DNA of 64,000 bases from positions 3,782,001-3,846,000 of the forward strand of contig NZ_CP117849.1 of the NCBI RefSeq assembly GCF_026151165.2, read 5' to 3'. Below the pieces are notes generated by a model, which was given only the letters and a program-made list of their open reading frames with translations, was not told where the DNA came from and did no database searches. This stretch comes from Cryobacterium sp. SO2 (lineage in GTDB: Bacteria; Actinomycetota; Actinomycetes; Actinomycetales; Microbacteriaceae). The position numbers and the translations under genes were made by a program. Positions 25,414 to 33,754 of the stretch are shown here, one piece after another (positions within the stretch are counted from its first letter, which is position 1; every line of letters starts with the position of its first letter).

Positions 25414-26565
25414 ATGGCCACGACGCCACAGAAGACCTGGCCGGTGAAGCACAGCGCGCTGCTGCGGGCGCCCGAGCGGCTCATCAGCCGCGACGGAATC
25501 GATGAGCTGGTTCACCGGCTCACCGACAACCTGGTCAACATCACCGACGAGACCGGCGAGTTCCTGCTCCGGCTCGACGACGGCAGGGTGATCGACACCA
25601 AGGGCTGGGCGGGCTGGGAGTGGACGCACGGGATCGGCCTGTACGGAATCTGGCAGTACTACGAGCAGACCGGGGAGCCGGCGATGTCTGCCATCGTCGA
25701 CTCCTGGTTCGCCGCGCGACTGGCCGAGGGCACCACGAAGAACGTCAACACGATGTCGCCCATGCTGACTCTGGCCTACCGGTATGAGGAGACGGGCGAC
25801 CGCACCCTGCTGCCGTGGCTGGACGCATGGGCCGAGTGGGCGATGCGGTCGATGCCGCGCACCCCGCACGGCGGCATGCAGCACATCACCCTGGCCGAGG
25901 AGAACCACCACCAGCTGTGGGACGACACCCTCATGATGACGGTCCTGCCGCTGGCGAAGATCGGTGTGCTGCTGAATCGTCCGGAGTACGTCGAGGAGGC
26001 GAAGTTCCAGTTCCTCACCCACGTCGCCTACCTGATGGACCGCGAGACGGGACTCTGGTTCCACGGCTGGTCGTTCGACGGCGAGCAGAACTTCGCCAGG
26101 GCGCGCTGGGCACGGGGCAACTCGTGGCTGACCATGGTGATCCCCGACTTCATCGAGTTGCTGGACCTGCGGGAGTCCGACCCCGTGCGCCGGTTCCTGC
26201 TCGAGGTCCTGGATGCCCAGGTCGCCGCCCTTGCCGCCCTGCAGGACGACTCCGGGTTGTGGCACACCCTGCTCGACGATCCGTCGTCGTACCTCGAGGC
26301 ATCCGCGACCGCCGGTTTCGCCTACGGGATCCTCAAGGCCGTGCGCAAGGGCTACCTCGACGCGGGGTACGCCCCGGTGGCCGAGAAGGCGATCCAGGCC
26401 ATCATCGCCAATGTCTCCGACGACGGCGAACTGCTGCAGGTTTCCTTCGGCACCGGCATGGGATCGACCCTCGACTTCTACCGGGAGATCCCCTGCACGT
26501 CGATGCCGTACGGGCAGGCCATGGCCATCCTGTGCCTGGCGGAGTACCGCCGCACCTATTACTGA
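25414..26565 (+). CDS. Glycoside hydrolase family 105/88, unsaturated uronyl hydrolase
   Basis: 383 residues with the (alpha/alpha)6 barrel pattern of YteR-type unsaturated rhamnogalacturonyl hydrolases: WEWTHGIGLYGIWQYYE, NVNTMSPMLTLAYRY, HHQLWDDTLMMTVLPLAKIG with the catalytic-type Asp, WARGNSWLTMVIPDF, and DDSGLWHTLLDD. It removes the 4,5-unsaturated sugar left by pectin or rhamnogalacturonan lyases. No signal peptide is seen, so it acts in the cytoplasm on imported oligosaccharides. The transporter upstream and the FAH hydrolase downstream fit one catabolic pathway. Confidence 0.88.
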   Translation: MATTPQKTWPVKHSALLRAPERLISRDGIDELVHRLTDNLVNITDETGEFLLRLDDGRVIDTKGWAGWEWTHGIGLYGIWQYYEQTGEPAMSAIVDSWFAARLAEGTTKNVNTMSPMLTLAYRYEETGDRTLLPWLDAWAEWAMRSMPRTPHGGMQHITLAEENHHQLWDDTLMMTVLPLAKIGVLLNRPEYVEEAKFQFLTHVAYLMDRETGLWFHGWSFDGEQNFARARWARGNSWLTMVIPDFIELLDLRESDPVRRFLLEVLDAQVAALAALQDDSGLWHTLLDDPSSYLEASATAGFAYGILKAVRKGYLDAGYAPVAEKAIQAIIANVSDDGELLQVSFGTGMGSTLDFYREIPCTSMPYGQAMAILCLAEYRRTYY

Positions 26566-26603
26566 AGCCAGCACCTACTGAATACAGCACCGAAGGAACA
26601 CAC

Positions 26604-27503
26604 ATGAGACTCGTCAGCGTTGATACCGACGGCACAGAACAACCCGGCGCCGTGGTGGCCGCACCGGACGGCACGGACAGGCTCCTGGACCTGGCCGGGA
26701 TCGCGGGTGGCCTCAGTCTCGCCCAACTCCTGGCCGACGACACGGCACTCGCCGCTGCCCGCCTCGCGGTGTCCGGGGCCGACGCCGCCACCCTCCCCCG
26801 CCTGGACGATGTGCGGCTCGCACCGCCGGTGCGACCCCGCACCATCCTGTGCCTGGGCTACAACTACCGGGGGCACATCGAAGGCCACAACGAAGGGCTC
26901 GTCGAGGGCGACCAGGGTGGGGATGCGGCACCGTACCCGAACGTCTTCATCAAGACCGCCAACACCATCGGAGGTCCGAACGATCCGGTGGTGATGCCTG
27001 CGGCTGCGACCGACGTGGACTATGAGGGCGAGATCGCCGTTGTGATCGGCCGCACGGCGCGCAACGTCGCTGAGGCGGACGCGATGGCGTTCGTGGCCGG
27101 GTACACCCTGTTCAACGACGTGTCCGATCGCGGGTGGCAGAACCGGTCGAGCCAGTGGGCCCTGGGCAAGAGCGTCGACGGCTTCGGCCCGCTCGGCCCC
27201 TGGATCGTGACCACCGATGAGCTGCCGAACCTGGGCGGCCTGCAGATGGAGGTCGAGCGCGGCGGCGTGGTGACGGTGCGCGCCAGCACCGACGCGATGG
27301 TCTACGGCGTGGCGTTCCTGGTGCACTACCTGTCCCAGGTCATCACCCTGCAGCCCGGCGACATCATCTCGACAGGCACCCCCGCCCGGTCGGTGCAGGA
27401 GCAATCCGTTCACCTGCCGCTCGCCGACGGCGAGACCGTGACCATCCGCGTCACCGGGCTCGGCGAACTCACGACCACGTTCGTGCGGACAGACGAACGC
27501 TGA
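26604..27503 (+). CDS. Fumarylacetoacetate hydrolase (FAH) family protein
   Basis: 299 residues from the ATG at 26604 (GAAGGA site). The N-terminal domain starts MRLVSVDTDG. The catalytic domain has LCLGYNYRGHIEGHN, a metal-binding DVDYEGEIAVVIG (Glu, Glu and a later Asp) and a C-terminal LQPGDIISTGTPA. The family hydrolyses C-C bonds in 1,3-diketo acids. With GH105 beside it, a role like 2,4-diketo-3-deoxy-L-rhamnonate hydrolase in non-phosphorylating rhamnose breakdown is attractive, but other FAH activities such as acylpyruvase cannot be excluded. Its stop abuts the convergent regulator stop. Confidence 0.88.
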   Translation: MRLVSVDTDGTEQPGAVVAAPDGTDRLLDLAGIAGGLSLAQLLADDTALAAARLAVSGADAATLPRLDDVRLAPPVRPRTILCLGYNYRGHIEGHNEGLVEGDQGGDAAPYPNVFIKTANTIGGPNDPVVMPAAATDVDYEGEIAVVIGRTARNVAEADAMAFVAGYTLFNDVSDRGWQNRSSQWALGKSVDGFGPLGPWIVTTDELPNLGGLQMEVERGGVVTVRASTDAMVYGVAFLVHYLSQVITLQPGDIISTGTPARSVQEQSVHLPLADGETVTIRVTGLGELTTTFVRTDER

Positions 27504-28343
27504 TCAGGTGGTGAACGCCTCGACGCCGAGCACCTTCAGCAGGTCGAGGCGGCTGGCGTCGTCCGAGCCGGGAGCGGCGGTGTACATCACCACGTGCACG
27601 TCGCTGCCGGGCGCGTTCAAAACGTCGCAGTCCAGGGTGAGCGCGCCCACGCGCGGGTGATCGATGGTCTTTCGGTTCGACTCGTGCCTGGCCGGCCGGG
27701 CGGCGCTCCAGCGGGCGGAGAAATCGGCACTGTGGCTGATCAAATCGGCGACCAGGGCGTGCAGATTGGTGTCGGTCGGATGCTCGATCGCTGCGATCCG
27801 CAGATCGGCCACGAGAGTGTCCCGAAAGGAGTCCCGCTCGGCGTCGGTCTTCACGACCCGGCTGAAGTCACCGGTGAAATCCCGCCAGATGAGGTTGCGG
27901 TCCCGCCCGGTGAGGGCGGCCGGGTCACCGAGCAGGGCCGCCCAGTGGTTGTTCCAGCTGAGCAACCACCAGTCGGCACTGAACACCGCCACCGGCGCAT
28001 CCGTCGTGCGCAGCAGCAGCCGTTCGACGCCCGCCGGAATGAGATGGGAGATCGCCCCCACCGGCGCGGCCAGACCGGCCGCCTGATGGAACACAGCGGC
28101 GTCATCGTCGCTCAGGCGCAGCGCCCGGGCCAGCGCCGCAACGACCTGCGCCGACGGGTGCACGGTGCGGCCCTGTTCGAGGCGGATGACGTAGTCCACC
28201 GACAGCCCGGCCAGGGCGGCGAGCTCCTCGCGCCGAAGCCCCGTAGTGCGGCGGGAGCCGCCGAAGAGACCCACGGCGGCCGGGGACGTGTGGTCGCGCC
28301 AGGTGCGCAACAGCGCCCCGAACTCGCGTCGGTTCTCGGTCAT
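27504..28343 (-). CDS. XRE-type HTH regulator with MmyB-like ligand domain
   Basis: 279 residues. HTH signature RRTTGLRREELAALAGLSVDYVIRLEQGR at about 30-60, then the MmyB-type ligand domain (APVAVFSADWWLLSWNNHWAALLGDP, DDFSADFSARW-type segment, KTIDHPRVGALTLDCDVL). It is a paralogue of the regulator at 14613 and again sits divergent to a reductase gene, here the SDR at 28446. It very likely represses that SDR and itself. A weak GATACT hexamer six bases before the ATG suggests a leaderless message. The ligand is unknown. Confidence 0.88.
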   Translation of the reverse strand: MTENRREFGALLRTWRDHTSPAAVGLFGGSRRTTGLRREELAALAGLSVDYVIRLEQGRTVHPSAQVVAALARALRLSDDDAAVFHQAAGLAAPVGAISHLIPAGVERLLLRTTDAPVAVFSADWWLLSWNNHWAALLGDPAALTGRDRNLIWRDFTGDFSRVVKTDAERDSFRDTLVADLRIAAIEHPTDTNLHALVADLISHSADFSARWSAARPARHESNRKTIDHPRVGALTLDCDVLNAPGSDVHVVMYTAAPGSDDASRLDLLKVLGVEAFTT

Positions 28344-28445
28344 CGTTCCAGTATCGTCTGCCCGCCGCGCCCCTGGGTGGTACTGGGCGTCCTACCGACC
28401 GGGCGTATCTTCCGCCCCGATCAGGGCCCGGCGAGAGTGAATGGC

Positions 28446-29144
28446 ATGACTACTCTCACTTTGATCACCGGGGCCAACAAGAGCCTCGGCTACGAAACCG
28501 CCCGCCGCCTGCTCGGCGAGGGACACACGGTGCTGCTCGGCGCCCGCGACGCCCAGCGCGGCCAGGCAGCGGCCGACGAACTCGGCGCTATCTTTGTGCG
28601 GCTCGATGTGACGAGCGACGCGAGCGTCGATGCCGCTGCCGCCTGGGTGCGGGACACCTACGGACACCTGGACGTGCTGGTGAACAACGCCGGCATCCTC
28701 GGCCCGCTCGGGCCACTGGCCGAGATGACCGCGGCGGACGTGGCCGTGGGCCTGGAGACCAACGTGCTCGGCGTGGCGAGGATGACCCGCGCCTTCGCTC
28801 CCCTGCTGGCCCTGGCCGAGAACCCGCGCATCGTGAACGTGAGCAGCGGCGTCGGCTCGTTCGCCCGCAACGAGGAGTCCGGCACCGACGAGGCGAGCGT
28901 TCCGCCGTCGATCTACTCGGTCACCAAGGCGGCCCTCACCATGCTCACCTACCAGTACGCGCGGGCCCTGCCGGGCATGCGGGTGAACGCGGCCGACCCC
29001 GGCTACACCGGCACCGCGTTCAACAACTTTTCCGGTCACCAGAGTGTCGAAGAGGGCACGGATGCCATCGTGCGGCTGGCGACGCTGGCTGCCGACGGTC
29101 CCACCGGCACCTTCCAGAGCCGCCACGGCATCGTGCCCTGGTAA
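28446..29144 (+). CDS. SDR family oxidoreductase
   Basis: 232 residues. The cofactor loop is TGANKSLGYE, then NNAG, Ser in NVSSGVGS, and YSVTK (Tyr-xxx-Lys). It is of the carbonyl-reductase-like type with the TGANKSLG variant of the Gly-rich loop, common for NADPH-preferring SDRs (Arg in GARD). The start at 28446 follows a GAGAG purine run. An open frame continues upstream across the regulator but is its shadow. It is divergent from the MmyB-type regulator with a 102-base shared promoter region. The substrate is unknown. Confidence 0.88.
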   Translation: MTTLTLITGANKSLGYETARRLLGEGHTVLLGARDAQRGQAAADELGAIFVRLDVTSDASVDAAAAWVRDTYGHLDVLVNNAGILGPLGPLAEMTAADVAVGLETNVLGVARMTRAFAPLLALAENPRIVNVSSGVGSFARNEESGTDEASVPPSIYSVTKAALTMLTYQYARALPGMRVNAADPGYTGTAFNNFSGHQSVEEGTDAIVRLATLAADGPTGTFQSRHGIVPW

Positions 29145-29157
29145 CAACCCTCCTTTC

Positions 29158-29163
29158 TAGACT
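29158..29163 (+). promoter_or_regulatory. -10 hexamer TAGACT, leaderless promoter of the methyltransferase gene
   Basis: TAGACT, seven bases, ATG at 29171. No ribosome binding site is seen. It makes the methyltransferase independent of the SDR although the genes are 26 bases apart. Confidence 0.5.
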
Positions 29164-29170
29164 GGATGGC

Positions 29171-29899
29171 ATGACCACACACGCGCTCTCATTCGGCCAG
29201 GCCGTCGGCGACTACGAGCGCGGGCGGCCGAGCTACCCGGCCGAAGCGGTCGACTGGATGCTGCAGCGTGCGGGATCCGTGGTCGACGTGGTCGACGTGG
29301 GAGCGGGAACCGGCAAGTTCACCGCCTCCCTCGTCGCCCACGGCCTCGGCGTGACCGCGGTCGAACCCGACCCCGCGATGCGGGCCAGGCTGGTGACGAA
29401 TCACCCCGCGGTCACCGCGCTGGCCGGCACGGCCGAGGTGATGCCGGTGGCCGATGCGAGTGCCGACCTGATCACCTTCGCGCAGTCCTGGCACTGGGTC
29501 GACGTGCCCGCTGCCTCGGCCGAGGTCGCGCGAGTGCTGCGGCCGGGCGGCGCGCTCGCCCTGGTCTGGAACATCCGCGACCCGGAAGTCGAGTGGGTGG
29601 AGCGGCTCGGCGAGGTGATGGGGTCGTCCAAGGCCGAGCAGTACAGCAGCCACGAACCTCTCGTCGCCGCGCCGCTCACCATCCACGACTACGCCGAGTT
29701 CCTCTGGGAGAACCCGATGACTCGCGAGGAGCTGATCGCGATGGTCACCTCGCGCAGCTACGTGATCACCATGCCGGCGCCCGACCGAGAGGCGCTGCTC
29801 GTGCGGCTGGGCGACCTGCTCGACACCCACCCCGACCTCGCCGGCCGCACCCACTACAGGATGCCGTACCGCACGCGGGTGACCATCGCGCGGCCCTAG
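29171..29899 (+). CDS. Class I SAM-dependent methyltransferase
   Basis: 242 residues with a Methyltransf_11-type core: motif I VVDVGAGTGKFTASL (about 38-52), acidic loop VEPDPAM, motif II/III GTAEVMPVADASADLITFAQSWHWV, and LRPGGALALVWNI. The HWV segment is typical of trans-aconitate or UbiE-like small-molecule methyltransferases. The acceptor is unknown. It overlaps the convergent MFS gene by four bases. Confidence 0.88.
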   Translation: MTTHALSFGQAVGDYERGRPSYPAEAVDWMLQRAGSVVDVVDVGAGTGKFTASLVAHGLGVTAVEPDPAMRARLVTNHPAVTALAGTAEVMPVADASADLITFAQSWHWVDVPAASAEVARVLRPGGALALVWNIRDPEVEWVERLGEVMGSSKAEQYSSHEPLVAAPLTIHDYAEFLWENPMTREELIAMVTSRSYVITMPAPDREALLVRLGDLLDTHPDLAGRTHYRMPYRTRVTIARP

Positions 29900-31356
29900 C
29901 CGGGCAGCTCGGCCACCCGCTCCGCGGCGGGCTCAACGGCGGGCTCGACGCTCTCGCGTCGCGGCGAGGCTGGCAGCAGGAAGGCGAGCAGCAGCGGAAC
30001 GGCACTCAGGGCGAGGACCCACCAGAAGGTCGCATTGAAGGCTCCGAGCGCCGCGCTCGCGCTGGCGGCGCCGGCGAGGTTGTTCTGCAGCACCACGGCG
30101 ATCACCGTGACACCGAATGGCGCGCCGACCTGCTTCACCACGTTGAACGCGGCGCTGCCCCGTGGCGTCTCGGCGTGGCTCAGGCTGGCGAAGGCCAGAG
30201 TCATCACGGGTAGCGATACCGCTGCCATGCCGAAGCCCTGGAAGAACTGGCCGGCGAGGAGGAGGACGTCTCCCCCGCTCGCCCCGGCGAGAGCGAACGG
30301 CAACGTACCGGCCATGGTCAGGAGCACTCCACCCGCGATGATGAACCGGGTGTCGACGCGTCCGCTGAGCCGGCGGTTCACCAGGATGAAGCACATGGTG
30401 CCAAGCCCCTGCGGAATCAGCAGGAACCCGGTGGTGAAGACCGAATCACCGCGCACCTGCTGGTAGAACAGCGGCAACAGGAACATCAGGGCGTAGATCG
30501 AGAAGCCGCTCACGAACGTCATCACGCTGCCGATGCCGAAGCTGCGTCGGGCGAACACGCGCACATCGATGAGGGCGGGGCGGGTGGCCCGCAACGACCT
30601 GAAGGTGAAGGCGGCGAGGAGGACGAGTCCGAGTGCCATCGGCAGCCAGACCTCCGTCGCGGCGAAGCCATCGACGCCGGCTGCCTGGCTGAGGCCGTAG
30701 GCGAGGGCGACGACGCCGGGGGTGAGCAGGACGAACCCGAGCGCGTCGAGGGCGTGGGCACGCGCCTTCTCGCCCGCAGGAAGGAAGAGCGGGGCGAGCA
30801 CCAGCGCGACGAGGCAGATCGGGACGTTCACGAAGAACAGCCAGTGCCAGCCCACGGACTCGATGATGGTGCCGCCAACGATCGGTCCGAGGATCGGGCC
30901 CAGCTGCCCGACGAGCCCGATGGTCGCGATGGCGCGGCCGATCCGGTCCCGGCCGGCGGCGCGGGTGAGGATCGTGAGGGTGACGGGCAACACCATGCCG
31001 CCGCCGATGCCCTGCAGCACCCGGAAGCCGATCAGCGTCTGGAGATCCCAGGCCAGCCCGCAGAGCAGCGACCCGACCATGAAGACGGTCAGCGCGAACA
31101 TCCACACCCGGCGGGTGCCGAACCTCTCTGATGCCCAGCCGGACACGGGGATCACCGCGACGTAGGCCAGGAGGTACGCGGTCACGACCCACTGGGTGTC
31201 TGCGACGGTGGTGTGGAAGACGGTGTGCAGATTGTCGAGCGCGATGTTGACGATCGTGGTGTCGAGAATCGTGGTGATGACGCCGAGCACGAGGACAAGG
31301 CTGATGAGATTCAGCCGCCGCGCACTGACTGGCGCGGGAGGGGTGAGAGTTGACAT
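29896..31356 (-). CDS. MFS drug efflux transporter, DHA2 (EmrB/QacA) family
   Basis: 486 residues, 14 predicted transmembrane segments. Family motifs are LDTTIVNIALDNL in helix 1, QWVVTAYLLAYVAVIPVSGWASERFGTRR, and GIGGGMVLPVTLTIL with LGPILGPIVGG (motif C of antiporters). It should export a drug or toxic metabolite using the proton gradient. A -10 TAGTGT (31364-31369) seven bases before the ATG implies a leaderless message, and it overlaps the right arm of the TetR operator. The divergent TetR gene is the likely repressor. The basic C-terminal tail is short. Confidence 0.92.
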   Translation of the reverse strand: MSTLTPPAPVSARRLNLISLVLVLGVITTILDTTIVNIALDNLHTVFHTTVADTQWVVTAYLLAYVAVIPVSGWASERFGTRRVWMFALTVFMVGSLLCGLAWDLQTLIGFRVLQGIGGGMVLPVTLTILTRAAGRDRIGRAIATIGLVGQLGPILGPIVGGTIIESVGWHWLFFVNVPICLVALVLAPLFLPAGEKARAHALDALGFVLLTPGVVALAYGLSQAAGVDGFAATEVWLPMALGLVLLAAFTFRSLRATRPALIDVRVFARRSFGIGSVMTFVSGFSIYALMFLLPLFYQQVRGDSVFTTGFLLIPQGLGTMCFILVNRRLSGRVDTRFIIAGGVLLTMAGTLPFALAGASGGDVLLLAGQFFQGFGMAAVSLPVMTLAFASLSHAETPRGSAAFNVVKQVGAPFGVTVIAVVLQNNLAGAASASAALGAFNATFWWVLALSAVPLLLAFLLPASPRRESVEPAVEPAAERVAELPG

Positions 31357-31365
31357 GGCAGCGAC

Positions 31366-31385
31366 ACTACACCGTGCAGTGTAGT
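31366..31385. promoter_or_regulatory. TetR-type operator between efflux pump and regulator
   Basis: A perfect inverted repeat ACTACAC-N6-GTGTAGT. It overlaps the -10 of the efflux gene (31364-31369) and lies where a -35 for the tetR-type gene would be, 17 bases before its TAAGAT -10 at 31402-31407. One bound dimer could therefore repress both genes. Confidence 0.75.
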
Positions 31386-31448
31386 TAAGTACACCGGGGA
31401 GTAAGATTGTCTTCTGGGCAGTCGGGAAGACTGCGGTCGGGAGAACTG

Positions 31449-32102
31449 ATGACGACAGCCGTGGTGGTCAAGACCGTTCGCGAGGGTTCGGCGCGGAAGC
31501 GCGCGGCCATCCTTGCCGCGGCGCGCTCGCTTTTCCTCTCCGACGGCTTCGACCGCACGAGCATGGATGCAATCGCCTCGGCGGCTGCGGTATCAAAGCG
31601 CACCGTCTACGACTACTACGGGGACAAGCGCACCCTGCTGCTCGCGGTCGTCGAACAGGCGCTGCAGGCTCTCGGGATGGCCGTATCAGGCGCGATCGAC
31701 GAGCACCTCACCGATGTCACCGACGTCGAGACGGCCCTGATCGGATTCGCCGACAGCATCACGGCGACGGCGATCGGCTCGGCCGACTACAGCGCGCTGA
31801 TGCGGCTGCTGTCCACCGAGTCGGACAACCTGCCGGAGATGCGCGACAAGCACTGGGACAGCGTCGAACCGGAGGAGGCCGTCGCCGAGCGATTCGTCGA
31901 ACTCGACCGACAAGGCCTGCTCACCACCCCGGATCCGCGGTTAGCCGCCGACCACTTCGTGGCGCTGGCGTTGTCGCGTTCGGTGTACGCGCTCGGGCGG
32001 CAGGACGTGCGGCCACCGGCCGAGACACGGAAGATCATCGTCGACGGCGTGCAGGCCTTCCTTCGCGCGTATGGAGCAACACCCGGGGTGCGCCGTGACT
32101 GA
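31449..32102 (+). CDS. TetR/AcrR family transcriptional regulator
   Basis: 217 residues from the ATG at 31449 (GGGAGAA site). A TTG at 31407 in the same frame overlaps the -10 and is not used. The N-terminal HTH (about 17-62) has ILAAARSLFLSDGFDRTSMDAIASAAAVSKRTVYDYYGDKRTLL, the usual TetR pattern of a helix-turn-helix followed by a Y-Y recognition segment. The C-terminal ligand domain is TetR_C-like. It is divergent from the DHA2 pump with a perfect palindrome between them, so it probably represses the pump until its export substrate binds. Confidence 0.92.
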   Translation: MTTAVVVKTVREGSARKRAAILAAARSLFLSDGFDRTSMDAIASAAAVSKRTVYDYYGDKRTLLLAVVEQALQALGMAVSGAIDEHLTDVTDVETALIGFADSITATAIGSADYSALMRLLSTESDNLPEMRDKHWDSVEPEEAVAERFVELDRQGLLTTPDPRLAADHFVALALSRSVYALGRQDVRPPAETRKIIVDGVQAFLRAYGATPGVRRD

Positions 32103-32134
32103 CTCAGGTTCGCCGGGAGGTCAGGCCGGGCAGG

Positions 32135-32527
32135 TCAGGCCGGGCTGGTCAGCTGGATCAGGTTGCCGCAGGTGTCGTCGATGGTGGCGACCACCACCGG
32201 CCCCATCGGGGTGGCCGGCTGGGTGATGGTCACACCTTTGGCCTCGAGCTCGCGCACGGTGGCCGCCACGTCGTCGACGGCGAACGACGTGGCCGGGATG
32301 CCGTCCGCGACCAGCGCTCGTTTGAAGGCCTGCGCCGCCGGGTGCTGGTCGGGCTCAAGCAGCAGCTCGGTGCCGTCAGGTTCCCCCGGCCCCACCACGG
32401 TGAGCCACCGGTACGCACCGAGGGGCACATCGTTCTTCGGCACGAAGCCGAGCTTGTCGGTGTAGAAGGCCAGGGCCTTCGCCTGGTCGTCAACGAAGAT
32501 GCTGGTGAGGTTGATGCGGATCGGCAT
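32135..32527 (-). CDS. VOC family protein (glyoxalase/bleomycin-resistance fold)
   Basis: 130 residues from the ATG at 32527 with a GAGGGAG site. One VOC module pair: INLTSIFVDDQAKALAFYTDKLGF at the start, FAVDDVAATVRELEAKGVTI in the middle, and IDDTCGNLIQL at the end, the usual DPxGN-type metal-binding end replaced by DDTCGN. Proteins of this size are often resistance or detoxification enzymes, but the substrate cannot be read. It is transcribed away from the TetR gene end to end, with the metQ operon terminator upstream. Confidence 0.8.
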   Translation of the reverse strand: MPIRINLTSIFVDDQAKALAFYTDKLGFVPKNDVPLGAYRWLTVVGPGEPDGTELLLEPDQHPAAQAFKRALVADGIPATSFAVDDVAATVRELEAKGVTITQPATPMGPVVVATIDDTCGNLIQLTSPA

Positions 32528-32592
32528 GGTGTGCTCCCTCAGGGTGTCGGGCCATCGGTCTCCCCTGCCGCCCATCATAGGCAGGAGCACAC

Positions 32593-32647
32593 GAAAGCGG
32601 CCGTGTGGTCGCCTCGGGTGTACCGAGGTGACCATACGGCCGCTTTC
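32593..32647 (-). terminator. Long terminator hairpin after metQ
   Basis: Arms of 25 bases (32593-32617 and 32623-32647) pair across a five-base loop. The two mismatches become G-U pairs in RNA. The ends GAAAGCGGCCG and CGGCCGCTTTC are typical of strong actinobacterial terminators. It lies 15 bases after the metQ stop and separates that operon from the VOC gene. Confidence 0.85.
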
Positions 32648-32662
32648 GCGGGATGAGCGCGG

Positions 32663-33577
32663 CTACTCCGCGTCGATCGGGAGCAGGATGCCCTTCACGG
32701 TGGGGTCTGTCGCCAGGAACTCCTGCACGGCCGGGTCCTTGAACGCGGCGACCAGGTTCTTGATGTTCTCGGTGTCAGCGAAGTCGCTGCCGATGGTGAG
32801 CTGGCCGGCGAACTCGTCGGGGGCGGCGGGGGCGAAGATCTGCTGTTCGATCGGGATGCTCGCGGCCAGGTAGTACTCGGTGTAGCCGGCCGCGAGGTCG
32901 AGGTCGGGCAGGGCTCGAGACTGCGCGGCGAAGTCGAGCAGCGTGAACTTCAGGTTCTTCGGGTTGGTGGCGATGTCATCCTGGGTTGCTGTGCCGGCGG
33001 TCGTGCCGTCCTTGAGCGTGATCAGGCCGGCCTCCTGCAGCAGCCACAGGCCCTGGGCCTCGTTGGCCGGGTCGGAGTACAGCGACACGGTGCCGCCGTC
33101 TGGCACCTGGTCGACGCTGGTGTACTTGTCGCTCCACAGGCCGAAGCCCCAGCGGAATACGGGCGTGGCTGCGGTCTCCTTGAAGTCGGGGTTGGACTCG
33201 AGAACCTGGCTCAGCCAGAGCTTGTGCTGGTAGACCGTTCCGGCCACCTCGCCCTCACTGACGGCGCGGTTGATGGTGTTGCTGTCGGAGAGACCCTTGA
33301 ACTTCACGGTGATGCCGTACTTGGGCGCCACTTCCTCTGCGACGAAGTTGACCAGGGCCTGCTCGGCCGCGTTGCCCTCGGCCGTGGCGACGATGAGGGT
33401 GGCGCCCTCGGTGGCGTTGGCCGACTTCGCCGGGTTGATCAGCGGCAGGGCGATCGCGGCGGCGGCGCCGACGGCTACGACGGCAATGCCGGCGATCCAG
33501 GGCCAGCGGCGGCGCTTCTTGAGAGCGAATCCGTGCGGCTCGGCGGCGGGCGTGGAGGGGGTGTTGGGCGTAGACAT
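32663..33577 (-). CDS. MetQ/NlpA-type substrate-binding protein, membrane-anchored
   Basis: 304 residues. The substrate-binding component of a methionine-type ABC importer. An N-terminal Lys/Arg-rich stretch (LKKRRRWPW) precedes a hydrophobic helix at about 25-47. There is no lipobox cysteine, so it is probably anchored by an uncleaved helix instead of lipid, which is unusual for NlpA proteins. The binding domain carries family segments GLSDSNTINRAVSEGEVAGTVYQH and VSLYSDPANEAQGLWLLQEAGLI. A GAAGGA site precedes the ATG. It follows metI after a 177-base gap in which I see no gene. Confidence 0.85.
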   Translation of the reverse strand: MSTPNTPSTPAAEPHGFALKKRRRWPWIAGIAVVAVGAAAAIALPLINPAKSANATEGATLIVATAEGNAAEQALVNFVAEEVAPKYGITVKFKGLSDSNTINRAVSEGEVAGTVYQHKLWLSQVLESNPDFKETAATPVFRWGFGLWSDKYTSVDQVPDGGTVSLYSDPANEAQGLWLLQEAGLITLKDGTTAGTATQDDIATNPKNLKFTLLDFAAQSRALPDLDLAAGYTEYYLAASIPIEQQIFAPAAPDEFAGQLTIGSDFADTENIKNLVAAFKDPAVQEFLATDPTVKGILLPIDAE

Positions 33578-33754
33578 GGGGATCCTTCGGGAGTGTGGTC
33601 TGCGGGCTGGTGTAAGCGGGAAGTGCGCAGGCGTGCGGGAAGAGTGCGCGCGGGAGACGTACGCGCGTTAGAGCGGGTGCGGGGAGGTATGCGGGTCGAG
33701 CAGGCGAGCGCGGCGAAGGTCAGGCCGGACAGCTCGCCCCGGGCATCCGGCGGG

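Noticed and set aside
33578..33754. Possible small gene between metI and metQ
   Set aside because: No frame has both a start with a binding site and actinobacterial codon usage. Treated as leader of metQ.
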